Positions 35,175 through 47,389 of a stretch of DNA of 64,000 nt are shown piece after piece. The translations under genes and the position numbers were made by a program. Source of the DNA: Lepeophtheirus salmonis. Its lineage: Eukaryota; Arthropoda; Copepoda; Siphonostomatoida; Caligidae. The notes beneath the pieces are model-generated. The model worked only from the letters and a program-made list of their open reading frames with translations. It had not been told where the DNA came from and ran no database searches. Each line of letters opens with the position of its first letter. The stretch's first letter is position 1. The DNA lies in contig NC_052143.2 of NCBI RefSeq assembly GCF_016086655.4, positions 24,815,886 through 24,879,885 of the forward strand, given 5' to 3'.

Positions 35175-36240
35175 TGGGCGTGTGCGTCACCGGTAATTTC
35201 ATTCCAAGTATATTCATTCTCTGTATTTTCATTCCTAGTAACTTTATTCCCACTAAATTCATTCCCTGTAAAATTCATTCCCACTCTGAATGCTTAGTCC
35301 GTCATACGGTTAAGGTTTCTACACTAGTTAGTAGTTTTTTTGTAGGGCTGTAGGGGGAGGGCTCAACAGTGGGCAGTCGGCAAGTATTTAGACATATTTA
35401 ATATTATATATCATATTCAAAAATGCATGCAGACTTTTATGTACGATCCCCATCTTGATCTAGGCTATAACTCTAATACAATCCTCGTCATGGCCTTTTG
35501 ATGAAGTTAAGGACTATATATGAATGTCAATTATTCTTCACAATGGACCGTAGCAATAGTATTCCCAGATGCCTTCCAAATGCTTTGAAAACTACGTATT
35601 AGATTTTGAACATTTGTGATTGGATGAGAAGGGGATGAAAGATATATTCTAAAGATCTTTTACGAGTCCAGCATGATCCTATGCCGAATAACAATGATTA
35701 TTGTAGGATTCAACTCAGAGCTGAACTTGAAGCAGGGGAGAGTAAGTGATCCTGGAGAAGAAAGTGAGGGGCCCGATCAAACTTGTTTATGGTTTCCATA
35801 GATTTGAATTATGAAAAAAGGAAGGAAAGATTATGACATTGATGATAGTCAATGGATGAGCAGGAGCGAGTATTGATAGACAATGAACAAGAAGAAGAGA
35901 AATGACGGGATTTACTTCTATTTCCCAAGTTATAAATAATATCCACGGATCGGGATTCCATTCTGATCATTATTAAAGATTTATCATGACGTCATTTATA
36001 GTCTATAACGACCATAACTCATTCATATCCATCACTAGTCATCACTCCTCTCCAATGCTGACTGCCCACTGTCGAGCCCTTCCTCTACAGCTCTACACAA
36101 AAACTACCAACTACTATAGAAATATTTACTTAGTATGATGTACTAAGAATGCCTCTTCAATGTGTGAATGAAATGTCCGGGAATGAATTTTACAGGAAAT
36201 GAACTTAGTGGGAATGAAATTACCTTGCACTGGGCGTGTG
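35175..36240. mobile_element. foldback/Mutator-like element with long inverted repeats
   Basis: Direct repeats TGGGCGTGTG at 35175-35184 and 36231-36240 flank an element whose two ends are inverted copies of each other. The left arm is about 35186-35382 and the right about 36056-36230, imperfect but alignable end to end. Both begin GTnnnnGGTAATTTCATTCC. Each outer arm is built of diverged 15-16-bp units of the type TTCATTCCCTGTAAAA, and the inner arms share CAGTGGGCAGTC. Tandem-repeat arms with a 9-10-bp target duplication fit Drosophila-type Foldback or Mutator-superfamily elements. The roughly 670-bp interior encodes no recognised transposase, so it is non-autonomous. The small opposing open frames at 35068-35353 are translations of the repeat arm. 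Confidence 0.75.
35190..35285. repeat. 15-16-bp diverged tandem repeats in the left arm
   Basis: About six units alternate TTCATTCC with GTA or CTA spacers. Fewer units appear in the right arm (about 36165-36225) in inverse orientation. Unit number differs between arms, as expected for slippage or unequal exchange. Confidence 0.75.
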
Positions 36241-37214
36241 ACAGTATATTTTTTTACAACCTGAAAGTTCCGAATTAGTTATCCAATATAACGTATAATG
36301 TTTGTCTTGGTTTAAGGCATTTACAAAAGATTTTTGCCATAGTCATCGTTTATAGCAGATTCAACAAAGGTTCAAAATTAAAAGTATTATTTTTCTTTAT
36401 AAAGCAATAGCACATAAATTTGTTATCTTAATACATACCGACTTAATCCCGTATGGGCAACTTTTAGTTACTTCAAACAGTAGCATATTCATTTTCTATG
36501 TAAAAAAAAGTAAGTTTAAATTCCACTGGTAAGAAAAAGATTAGAAAAAAATACCTTTTTTGTCATTTTCACCAAAAATTATATGAAAAAAATAGATCCA
36601 TAAAATATTTTTTTAATTATTTGTCTGTAAAAGTTTGTGGGGTTACAAAAAAGTTTAGGGGTTTTTTTTATACATTAATTAATATAAACCAAAGATATTG
36701 GATAATTCTTCTTTTAACACGACTTTTTTTTTTTTGGGGGCTATAGGATTCTAATTATATGTTTCTACCTTAAATATATATAGGTAATCATTATGAATGA
36801 TTTTTTTTTTTTCATTATTAATCCTATATATACTATATAATTTTATAACTTGTATTACAGGTAAACGTCTTTCGTGAAGGATGTGATTTCTTTCCTTTCC
36901 TTCCGCCATCTTTTCTTCCCTCCAAAATGTTATATACTATGACGTAGTATCAACTCTCTAATGACGTCATGAAACGGGAATTCTTCTTCTCGTTTATTTA
37001 ATTACGTAACAAGGAAGAGCCTTTTTGAATATTTTTGGACTAGAAAATTCCCTGTTAGTCCGTATGCTCCATCCAATCTCGGTGAGAGCTGTCCTCCTTA
37101 AAAGCGTTTATAATCAAGATTGACTTTCTTATGAGTTTATCCAGAGGCATGGCTTTGTTGAAATTGGAAGAACTGACCGCGTAAAGGACTAATATAACTT
37201 TAATTCAATGTATT

Positions 37215-37925
37215 AGTAAGCGCTGCTCCAAATTCTTGAGCAGGAGCACATCCATTGTTTTGAATAACGAGCGAGAGCGGGAGCGCGCTAGCCAATTTGG
37301 AAGAGCGAAAAAATTGCTCGAATTTTCACTCATCTCTATAAATTTGTATTACTTTTTGAGTTTTCTGCATCTTATGAGATAACATCGAAAAATTTGCGAG
37401 TTAAAGAATAATTTTAAAGATCATAAAAAAGGACAGTTAAAGTTATGTTTCAAGAAAAGCTAAATTATTTTATAGAGTACTGTATTCTGTAATTCTATAA
37501 AATTTCATTCAATTCTCATGATGTTCAAGAAAGTTGTCTTGTTTTATTGAAATATCATATTTTATTATATCACAGATTTTGGTGTAGGTTATAATATTAA
37601 CAAATTTAACACTACGAAAAATGGCGTGAATTTCGGATGATAAATTGGTTATAACTTCCTTAATATTAAAGCTAGAGACATGATTTTGGTATCAAAATGT
37701 CTTTTTTACCATTATCTATTTGATGAAAACAGGTTTAAAAGGGGAAAAATTGAAATGGGTTTTTTTGCAACATACATACATAAAGAGTTTCAAGTTCAAA
37801 TACGAGCAAAAAAATGAATGGGACCGCGCTCATTGGTGTACAAAACAAGTATGAGTGCGCTCACAAAATTAGTAACTGGGTGGGAGCGCCCTCAGGATTT
37901 CTTGACCGGACTAACGCTCTTTTAT
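37215..37925. repeat. inverted pair of GAGCG-word blocks
   Basis: The block at about 37215-37340 and the reverse complement of about 37795-37925 share, in order, TTGTTTTG, several GAGCG words and AAAAAATTGCTCG-like sequence. Both are locally GC-rich in an AT-rich setting. They may be the ends of a non-autonomous DNA transposon of about 0.7 kb. No target duplication was identified. Confidence 0.4.
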
Positions 37926-40369
37926 TATAACAGCTTCTCGTTTAAAGTGGTTTTTTATTATTGGTAGAGGACATTACTGGCCACTCATTGAAGGAGATTT
38001 GAGTCCAATATGCATTAAACATGCAATTAAATTGTGTATACTTTTTTAAACTATTCCATTTTTTTTGCACACGTAAATTTTAATAAAAATGTTGAAAATA
38101 CTTATATGAATATACGACATTGACAAAAAAAAAAAATCCTTATTTTCAAATAACCTTAACAACATGAGTTTGGGCCTCGGGGTTTCAACAAAATTATAGT
38201 TTATTATTCTTTTAATAAAAAAGTTAAAATTTTATTTTTTTATTTTGTTGTCATTCATTTTTTTTTCTTTATTCGCTTTGAACTTCATTTTATTTTATAT
38301 TTATTTTTATATATGTATCTACTTATCAATAGTTAAGGGTCTTTCATTTCATCTACCAAAGATAATTTGATTACAAAGGATTAAGCCTCATAATTTTATA
38401 ATTGATCACATCCATAAAATACGACTCCCCATTTACATAAGTTTCAACTCAATAATTGAGAGTGTTTAGGTAAAAGTATAATTTGTATGTGATGGATTGA
38501 TAAAAGTTCACTAAATTGATCATAAAATATATTCAAGATAGCAAAATGATCCACGTCGTTCATCAATCCGGTTATACGTTTTTGAAGCTTTTCGCCCGAG
38601 TTATTTGAAATGTTTTTCATCCTTAATTTAATTTGTATGGATAAAAAAAGATGTATTATTACGAAAATATAATTTCAAAGTTGAAGTTTAAATTATTTAC
38701 TTGTAAATATATATATACAAAGAAAACTTTTTAAACATTTAATATATGTTCAAGAGCAGTGGGTCTGTATTCTCAGGAAGATAACTGATAATAGAACACT
38801 GTTGGAATTGGAAAGAAAATATAAAGATGAAAAGATAAAATCATAATTTCATCCGTCAACTGTTTTTCAATACATTCGAACAAGTGAGTTTGCCTCCCTT
38901 AATATCGACTCACAATGGATCATCAAGCTTATATTTGTTAATGGTACCCCTTCTTCCGTAATATTATGGAAAATAGTGAACTACTAAATGAACGGATAAC
39001 TATTTCAATGTCAAAATAGGACGTACAAATGGACTTTACAGTACTTACAAATTTATATCTCTAACGCCTAACCATGTTTACATATGAATAAGTCTCTAGT
39101 ATGTTCTTATTTCGTTATTTGTTCTCACTCAAATAATTAATTTAATAGATTAACGTTTAAATTTGCAAGGATAAGATATTTTCTTATAATTACCTAACTT
39201 TTCTTTTTTTCTTCTAACGAATTGGTGCAAAACAAAATAACATCATTGAGATTCTACATGTTAATTTGATATAATTCAAACATCACAATTTTTCTATGGA
39301 ATCAAATATTATTCAATACTACTGTTAAGTCTATTTTGAAGGATCATTGAGGAAGTGTTATATAAATTTCTTCAAAAATTGTCATTTTTATAGAGTAAAT
39401 ATGAGCGGCATCTTTAATTATGATATAAAACTCTCTATATGAAAGGTTCATATTTTTCCTTTTTCAGGCAGGTCTTTATAATTTGAGTTGTATCTTAATA
39501 TAATATATTTTGGTAAAAAGTTTTGTACAATGGAAAGAGATTTGTTCCTCCTCAACATTGGAATAGTTTTATATATTTATAAACAGATGCTAAATTTCAA
39601 AACAAAGTTAAATTGGAAGAGAATATTAAAAAAATACAGAAGATTTATGCTTTCATAATGACTGTTTTGATAGAGAAGAGGGGCTTAATATGATACGATG
39701 TATTTATTTATATTGTTTCAACATATGACTATGGCTGTCAATAGATAACTACATATATAAAAGGCTTCCCATTCAAAAAATTTCAGTTTATAAATATATA
39801 GGCCTAGGGATGGAATAAATGTAGAGAGTGTCTTTAATGGATCGTCGTGGTGTTGACATCTCTTTCTGAAAATAGGATTTACTTTACTCCTACTTCTGGT
39901 TTATATATCTATTAAAACCAATATGTATCTACGGACTTCAATATTAATAAAATATTTTCAGCGTTCTTATGATGTTTTAAATGTAGGGGGTTCTCCTGTA
40001 CCGGTCTGTGCAAAAGAATGGAGACTCCTTGAGGACAAATAATAAAACATTTTTTGCTACATAATAATTTAAATAATATTACATATTTTTGGTGCCAGTT
40101 TTGGGGATTTACCTTTTTTATGTTCAAGCAAAAGAACCTCTTGCAACAGACTCAGGTCGTTTTTACCTATTTCTAACTCATTACCTCCACCAACGAAAAT
40201 GAATGAAAATTAATCGGAGCTGATATGACTTCGGCACGCCAAAATTTACTACAAGATGCCTACATATGTTTCCTATTGTTCCATACCTTTAAAGGTTGTA
40301 TGAGTTATTCGACATTAAAAAAATTATACTATATGAAAATTACACAAAACGCGAAGTAGTTGGAACTAG

Positions 40370-40545
40370 GAGGGGGATATTTTGCATGGATGCTTCTTTT
40401 GAACTTGGTTAAGTTAAAACGGGTTGCTGATTTTCGGATGGGAGGGGAGGGGCTTAATTCTATACCCAAAGTCAAAAAGTGTTTTTTTGGAGCTCAAGCA
40501 GACTACATAAGGAGTGTGTAATAAATCAAAAAGTGACTGGTGTCT
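40370..40545 (+). repeat. dispersed repeat, copy 1
   Basis: It resembles 60280-60440. Shared landmarks in the same order are CATGGRTGCYTCTTYTGAAC, a GGTYA..AAA.CGGG stretch, and TGTTTTTTGGAGCTMAAGSAGACTA. The family is not identified and no coding is evident. Confidence 0.65.
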
Positions 40546-42330
40546 CAAAACCCAACTATAAGGATAACCATGTTTTCTAAATTAATTCAAAATAAAAAAA
40601 GTTATGGGAAAAATGAGAAATTGATGATTTTTTTTTTCATGTGCAAAAAAATGTATTTCCAATGGAATAATGGATTTGTGAATAAAGAAATTTGTCTAGA
40701 AATTCTTTTGCATTTAAATTTGACACATAAAAATTGATGTTTAACTGAAATTTGTTTGAGTGCCCTACTAATGTTTCTCTTTTTTTCATAAAACGTCGAT
40801 TTTCAATTTTTAAGAAAAAATCCCACAAAACAACCCATTTTTACAAAAAAAATTAGACTTTTGCATACAAATTAGTATGAATATATAAAATAACTAGAAA
40901 TAAAATATATAATACGATTACGTTCTAGTCTACTATAATATTACATGATGGTCGTATCTATGTCGTCTGATAAAAACGTATAGGTTATTTATTCAAAAAC
41001 AGAGAGAAATACATACTTGAGTTATAAAATAAAAGTTGTTCAAAATTCTCAGTTACGTATCTAAGCCCATGTTTCTTTCTGAACAGACCAGATTCATGGT
41101 TTCTGGAGCGCAAGATTTTTTTTTTTTATAGTTAATACTTTGATTTATTTCATAAAACAACATTGATTCCCCTTGGCTCAATTTTTTTTTAAGATATGGA
41201 CTGTCGATTCGAAAATGCACCAAAAAAGTTCAAAAAACGAAATATTGTTGCAACAGAAAAAGGAAGAACTCATTTTGTAAATGAATTAAAAAAGGGAATT
41301 AGGAAGAGGAATGGCGAGTTAGTCTTAGTACTGTATATCTTCATTATGGTTGAAAGAGGAGCATATTTATAATTATTATGTTGTCTTTTGACAAGTTTAA
41401 CTAAATTCTGGAGTTATTTTAGCATTGATAAAATAATTCGATATAAAATATATAATACAGTACGGTACGTTCTAGGTACATATGTTACAATAGATCATTG
41501 GATAGCTTTTACGTTATACAATCAAACACTTGATTTTTTTTTTTAATATTTCATTATTAAAAACAAATATATTTGATCTTGGAAGATATTTTTTGACATT
41601 ATCTATCTCAAACATCGTTTCCTCTGATTTTTGTAAAACTTTTTTCAGAACAAAATAAAATCAATATCTCACTTCAGAAAAAGTTAAAGTAGTTCGTTGA
41701 TGGAGTTGGGAGATATGATAAGTTGAATTAGTTCGATAAATAGGATAATAAAATTTTACAATTAATGGCTTTTAGAGATATACTGCCTTTAAAATTAAGC
41801 AAATCTATGATTTCAAACCAATTCACGTCTAATATTAATTCCAATCAGTGGTTATGATTCGTATTTATTTCTAACTTAAAAGTCTTAATCGATAGATATT
41901 GTTTCTTTGAGTATGAATGTGGAATATGTTCATTAAGTTCCCATAGAATAAAATTAATTTAAGAAAATGAATAACCACAATTTTGTTTCTATTGGATCTT
42001 AGCCACACAAGTATGAATAAAGTATGTAGAAAAATTGTAGTCTTACATTTATTCTATCTGACTTATGAATCTTTGTTGAAGTCCACATTCATAATATAGG
42101 GTTCTAGTACAATGTCCATTTTCCCGAAGGACTATTTGGAACAGTTGGGCAAAAAATGTTATTAAATTTATTCACATATACGATTGTATATTTTAGTTTT
42201 ATTTACGATGATAAATAGGTAATAAAGGGTTTTCAATAGGGACGCTCACATTTTACGTTGATAGGTTTCGAAAAGGAAGTCATATTTGTTTCTTTGACAG
42301 CTGTGCTTAAAAATAATTGTAGTTTCATCA

Positions 42331-42775
42331 TGGAGCAGTACACACTCGTGCAACACTTGGAAAATTATTAAAATTTATTACAAAAGTCTTTGATCCAAAT
42401 TTTAAGAGCGTTAACGCCAACTTATGGTCAACGTAATCGACCTGCAAAATAAACAATTCAACGTTTGGTGAAAAAATTTGAGTCCACATACACGCTACAT
42501 AATGTTCCTGTGCCAGTGAGACAAAGAAATGCACGAAGTATAAAAAATATAAGTGCATCAATTCAAGATGACCCAAATTTGTCTCTTACGCGCCGTTCTT
42601 AATCGTTGGGCATCTATGTGACATCGTTGTAGCAAATTTTGCGAAAAGATCTTGGCCTACACCCGTATAAGATCAAGTTGACACAAGAACTGAAGCCGCT
42701 TGACCACTTCAAACGTCGGGAATTCGTAAAATGGGCTGAAGGAAAATTCGAAAATGATCCTGAAAAAAAAATCGC
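42331..42775 (+). pseudogene. Tc1/mariner-superfamily transposase relic (DNA-binding half)
   Basis: One continuous frame, broken only by in-frame stops, reads MEQYTLVQHLENY, then ALTPTYGQRNRPAK and TIQRLVKKFESTYTLHNVPV. It goes on with ASIQDDPNLSLTRRS, LGIYVTSL and ILRKDLGLHPYKIKLTQELK, and ends HFKRREFVKWAEGKFENDPE. This is the helix-turn-helix and linker of the Tc1/mariner-like transposases whose next block would be IIFSDEAHF. The sequence ends just before the first catalytic aspartate. It differs from the mariner lineage of the other relics. The minus-strand frame 42328-42576 is a shadow. Confidence 0.8.
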
Positions 42776-43822
42776 CACCCTATGCATATTTTGTAAGAAA
42801 ATTACAATCGCCTGAATTACTCAGTATTTTTCCCATGCATGTATGCAGGGCCCAACTTTTCTGTGGAAGGAAAAAATTATGCAAGTGCATAATAAAAACC
42901 ACATTTTATTTCTTCTGGGGCAACTAGGGACTTACAAATGGAATACTTCCTGTTTTTTTAAAGTCTATAAAATCAAAGTGTAAAATGAAATAAATATGGG
43001 CAATACCATGGCAAAATTGTCATGAGTAACTTGATATTTTATAAAAAGTGTTTTTTAATACATTCTTGTTGAATCAGAGAAAAATTATTTCCTGAGAATG
43101 GATCATTCTAATTACACAGGTCAACATAGAATTTTCATCAGAAATAATTTTGGCTCTATTTACAACATTTTTAAAGCTAAATTCAAATCTTTTTTATATT
43201 TTCTTCTACCATGTACAGTTTTTAATTGCGATTTTATAATTTTGCTTATTTAATTGTGGTAAATTAATAATTTTGATAAAGTCTCATTATATAATTTTGA
43301 ATAAAAAACTAGATCTTCGAGTCTCAAAATTTGTATCCATATATTTCTGTTATTCCTCTAAAATATAATATAATATAAAATATATTGTCCTTTTGCATAA
43401 TGATTATAAAATGGTATTCCTTTCCATTGCTCATTCTGTCCATTTAAAAGAGAAAATATGAAACACCTTCTCAAAGCAATTAAATATGACAGTAATTAAT
43501 GGAATATTTTTGTAAAAAGTTATAGAAGTGATTATGGGTGTGCAATCAGGATTAACAAAAAAAATTGTTTCCTATGCCTGTGTAAATTCTTGATACTATG
43601 GAGCATTACACCAGAAGTGACTGACATCTTAAGTTTGCATTAAAGGGCTCAAGGGAAAGAGCGGACGCTCAGGGCAAGGAGGGTAGGTTTTGCTCATTCT
43701 TGATTCTGATTGGTTTAAAAAATTGTAGCTGATATATGATCCTCGTGTTACTAGAGTAAACGAATAACATATAAATCCAAATATTATCAATCATGATTAA
43801 TTGTAATATTATTTGTATCACG
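42776..43822. other. AT-rich spacer, nothing recognised
   Basis: No coding or repeat structure was noticed. Confidence 0.5.
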
Positions 43823-44030
43823 ATGGTTATGTGGAGTGTTGTAAATTGCAAAAATCGGTCAGGTAGCGATAAAATATCTATAGGTTTCTCTTCTGTGAGA
43901 ATGTTTAGTTTCCCTAAGGAGAAAACGAGGATGAATTTGTGGATGCATGCTGTAAAACAATAATCTAGAGACATGGCTAACTCTCCCACTATTGAAGACC
44001 AAGTAGGCACTCTTTCTTCGAATCCTACTT
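43823..44030 (+). pseudogene. THAP-domain relic
   Basis: An ATG at 43823 begins MVMWSVVNCKNRSGSDK. A 46-codon frame includes MFSFPKEKTRMNLWMHAVKQ, which matches the THAP zinc-finger core (FxFPxxxxxxxLWxxAV). It stops at TAA 43961-43963, and the frame continues SRDMANSPT without the later Cys-x2-His. The first Cys of the C2CH ligand set reads Val. It is therefore a broken copy, either a THAP gene pseudogene or the DNA-binding end of a P-type transposon. The long minus-strand frame 43669-44106 is a shadow of it. Confidence 0.65.
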
Positions 44031-44589
44031 TAAACTTTTTCTTATTTTTAAAATAATAAAATTCAAGTATTTTGTTGTATTTAAAGATATCCGAAAAATA
44101 GAACATGCAAGTAAAATCCTAATTAACCTTTTTGAACAATAAAGCGTCAGTGTAAATATTCCCAATTGCCAGAATGTAAAAATAAACATAATATGTAAAT
44201 TTAAACAAGTTCGCTTGAAAATATATTTAAAACTTTCAAGAAAAACACTAAATGAAGATATAAAAAATGGAAGTTCACGAGGTTTGTAGGTCTACGCATA
44301 AAACTGTTTTATATGTGCAATTTATAAATATATAGTTATGATTAAGTATTTCATTTTTGAAAATTGAATTGAATAAATTGATAAATCTTCATAACTTTGT
44401 TTTCCTAAACTTATTTCTTTCGATAACTAGCATGATATTCTACTTAAATGTTGATACACCAAATGAACGTAAATAGAAAAAGAGGAACATAATGTATCCT
44501 CTATTTTTAAAGTGTTTGTTTATCTTTCAATGACCGCTCTTTCCTTTGAGTCATTTAGTTTGCATATCTCCCAAGGAAAAGCAGTGATC

Positions 44590-45080
44590 AGTCTTTCCCT
44601 TTAGGGGATCTCCAAAAAATATTTATACCATCTCTCCACATTAAACTTGGTTCAACGAAGAATTTTGTAAAAGACATAGGTAAATTCAATTCTGAAAAAT
44701 TCCAATACCCTTCGAGAAAAATTTCGAAGGTTAGTGCAGCAAAGTTGAAGGAGGGAATTATGTTGGACAACAAATAAGGGAGGTTATGAATGATACTGAA
44801 TCTCAAAAACTTTTATATTCACTGGAATGGAAGGCTTTAAAATACATATGTGAAAATATCCTTGGAAAAAACAAGTCGCCTGCCAAGAATGCTTGATGCT
44901 TACTAAAAACCTGAGTGCCAAATGTCGTTGAAAATGCAATTCCTACGTTCCCCCTAAAATTTATTCCCCGAAAACATTTGTGCAGTGAGTGATGAACAAG
45001 GAGAGCGATTTCGCAGATATATTTGCACAATGGAGAAATACTACCAAGAATTCATATCCAAATCTCAAAAAATTGAACCA
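44590..45080 (+). pseudogene. relic of an uncharacterised repeat-encoded protein
   Basis: Across frameshifts the plus strand reads IPSLHIKLGSTKNFVKDIG (about 44625-44680), then SAAKLKEGI and REVMNDTESQKLLYSLEWKA. It continues LKYICENILGKNKSP, a degraded CRLKMQFLRS, and finally VSDEQGERFRRYICTMEKYY (about 44985-45045). I recognise this order of blocks from memory as a repeat-encoded family found in arthropods and cnidarians with a conserved GERFHQDI motif. It has no assigned function that I know of. The copy has several frameshifts. Opposing open frames at 44588-45030 are shadows. Confidence 0.6.
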
Positions 45081-47389
45081 CCCGAAAATTCAAACCTCTC
45101 GTTTTCGAGCACTCTACGTGCTAAAAATATCAAATTTGAAATCAGCGCAAAAAAATGGGTACACAAATGCTATAAAATGTTTGATGAGAAAAAAAGAGTT
45201 AATTTTGTTACCTGTGTTATTATTTTTATTGCATTATTTAACCCATGCAAAATTGGTTGAGATAATTTTAGTATCTTGAATTATAGGTAAGTTACATTAT
45301 TAATTAAGAGTTATAACTTAAAAATATGTGGCGTATGACCTCCCTCCCTTAAAAATTATCATGGCAGAAACTTGAAGTGATACCTAAAGCATCAAACGTG
45401 AATTTTAAAAAACCTAATTTTCTGTGTAATAACTTAGTTCCATCTATTCATATATATTCATACAATATATAGGTACATATTCATACTTAAGGGAGTTATA
45501 TCTATTGATTAAGGCAACTTGTTTGATGTTTTCCTGAAGGAACTTCCTTAAAACTTTTAGAAATTCATTGTAGGAAAAAAGTAAATATATGTATTCTTTT
45601 TTTTTTTTTTTCATAAATATGAAAGGAGAGCTAAAAAAATAGCTATGGAAATAGGGATTAATGTTGTCAAAGCCTCTCACGTGGACGGAGATGTATTCAT
45701 CAATCTCAAGTCACTGAAGAGTAACATCAATCTTTATAAGTAAAAATTTTCTTTTAGGATGATTTAGGGCCATCTTTTTTTTTTACATTTATCATTTCTT
45801 GTTATCAACACTTCTCACATAGATATACATCAATTTCTTTAATATAACTGATTGATGTCATTTTTATATTCAAAGAAGAAATGTCTTTATGGGATTAAGT
45901 AAGTATGTATTTAGATCCATAGGTCGGAATGTGTAGTCGTTTAATGAAATATCTCATTCCTGTACATATAGCATAGAACATGTATACAGGGTGCACTGTA
46001 TACTATATATATATACATTTGCATGTAGGTACCATAGAAGGAATTATTGGGGCTGTTTTCCTAGAGTATTTCTCCTGTAATTACATTATTTAAAAGATTT
46101 AAAGAAAATTGGCAATCGATCAATAAAACGAAGTATGAATACAGAATTGCGAATAAAGAAGTGGCTAGGCTTGTTGAATACATACGACAAGGAACCATTA
46201 ACTTTGCTGACTAACATCTCGAAAATAAATTTCCCCCGTACGATAATAGGAAATACTTACAGCTAGTTATAATATTTCTTGGAGCTGCTCTTAAGATAAG
46301 AAGTACATTTAAAATATCTGGTGCAATGCGCCATCCCCCTTAACCATCAAAAGTCTTACATTGTCTTGAAATCAGGATGAAATTTAAATTGACTCCCAGA
46401 AAAAACAAAAGTTTCGAGATATATGTGTTATTAAGGTTAGAATTTATATAAATATTTGGATCAATGCATCTAAGGTCTCATATGCTCCTTAAAATGACCT
46501 TAGTTTAATTAGATAATTAATAAATAAAAAATTCAACAATTAATAGTCTAATTTGTAAATTGACATTATGGAGACTTTCCAAACATTTATGGTACTTGTA
46601 CAACTCTCATTTTTTGACTGTCGAGTAAGTTCGTCATTCAAAAGGGAGATGCTGTGTTCTTTAAATGTAAGTAATAGAGAGCAACAATATTTCTATCAAA
46701 AATATTTATATAAGAGTTTAGAAGACTTTGTGCCAGGTAAGACAATAAATTTCATGAAAAACATGGAGCTTCTTTATGGATTTTTAGAAGTTGATCCTGC
46801 ATCATGGAATGGTCAGAACAATTTCATGTAGGCATAAGTAATTTGCGTCTTTTTTTGTTACTCTAAATAAAAAAACGTGGGCACAGATTTTTATAGATAT
46901 CAATAGTCTTTCATTTAGCTACCTCTAAATAATCATTGAAATTGTTCAAACTTTGTCAAAAGGAACAATACATTTGTACCCTCATTTTTTTTTTTTTTTT
47001 ACTTTTTCACAAAAAGTGATTTTATTGGCACCCTAAAGTATATCCAAAGCAAAGTTTTTGTTTGTTTTTGTTATTGGCCTCATGTATATCATCATTCATG
47101 TTCGTATTGTTATTTCTTCTTAAAAAAATAAAAAGAAATGCTTACATCTAACAGTTTTTCTTATTTACTAACGGAATCCTGATATTTCCAAAAATCCCTT
47201 TCTAGGACCATTTTTCTGGGAAATGAGAAACCTTAGTAGTTTGTTGTATGGTGTAATTGTAACTTACTATAATTTAATACGAGAAGGTACATAGGAAGAT
47301 ACTACATAAATGAAGGTTTTTGTAAAAGCGGTGGAATTGTTCCGGGCAGATACTATAAAAAAAACTAGATCTTCCTAAGTGTCTTAGAA
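45081..47389. other. AT-rich intergenic DNA with one unassigned ORF
   Basis: A solo mariner-end motif TACAGGGTGCA lies at about 45987. An ATG-initiated frame at 46568-46831 (87 codons) has no recognisable domain and no splice or promoter support. It is noted only as unassigned. Confidence 0.45.

Larger units (their letters stand above)
36241..42330. other. AT-rich intergenic DNA
   Basis: No gene recognised. It holds an inverted pair of GAGCG-rich blocks (37215-37340 and 37795-37925) and one copy of a dispersed repeat (40370-40540). Open frames at 39912-40127, 40540-40737 and 40637-40828 overlap repeat or low-complexity DNA and have no domain. Confidence 0.45.

Noticed and set aside
37149..37187. 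Short ATG frame MALLKLEELTA ending at a GTAAAG donor, downstream of a TGACGTCA palindrome at 36962-36969, as a gene start
   Set aside because: No downstream exon could be linked to it. TGACGTCA also occurs near 35987 and 62231 without genes, and the area borders repeat DNA.
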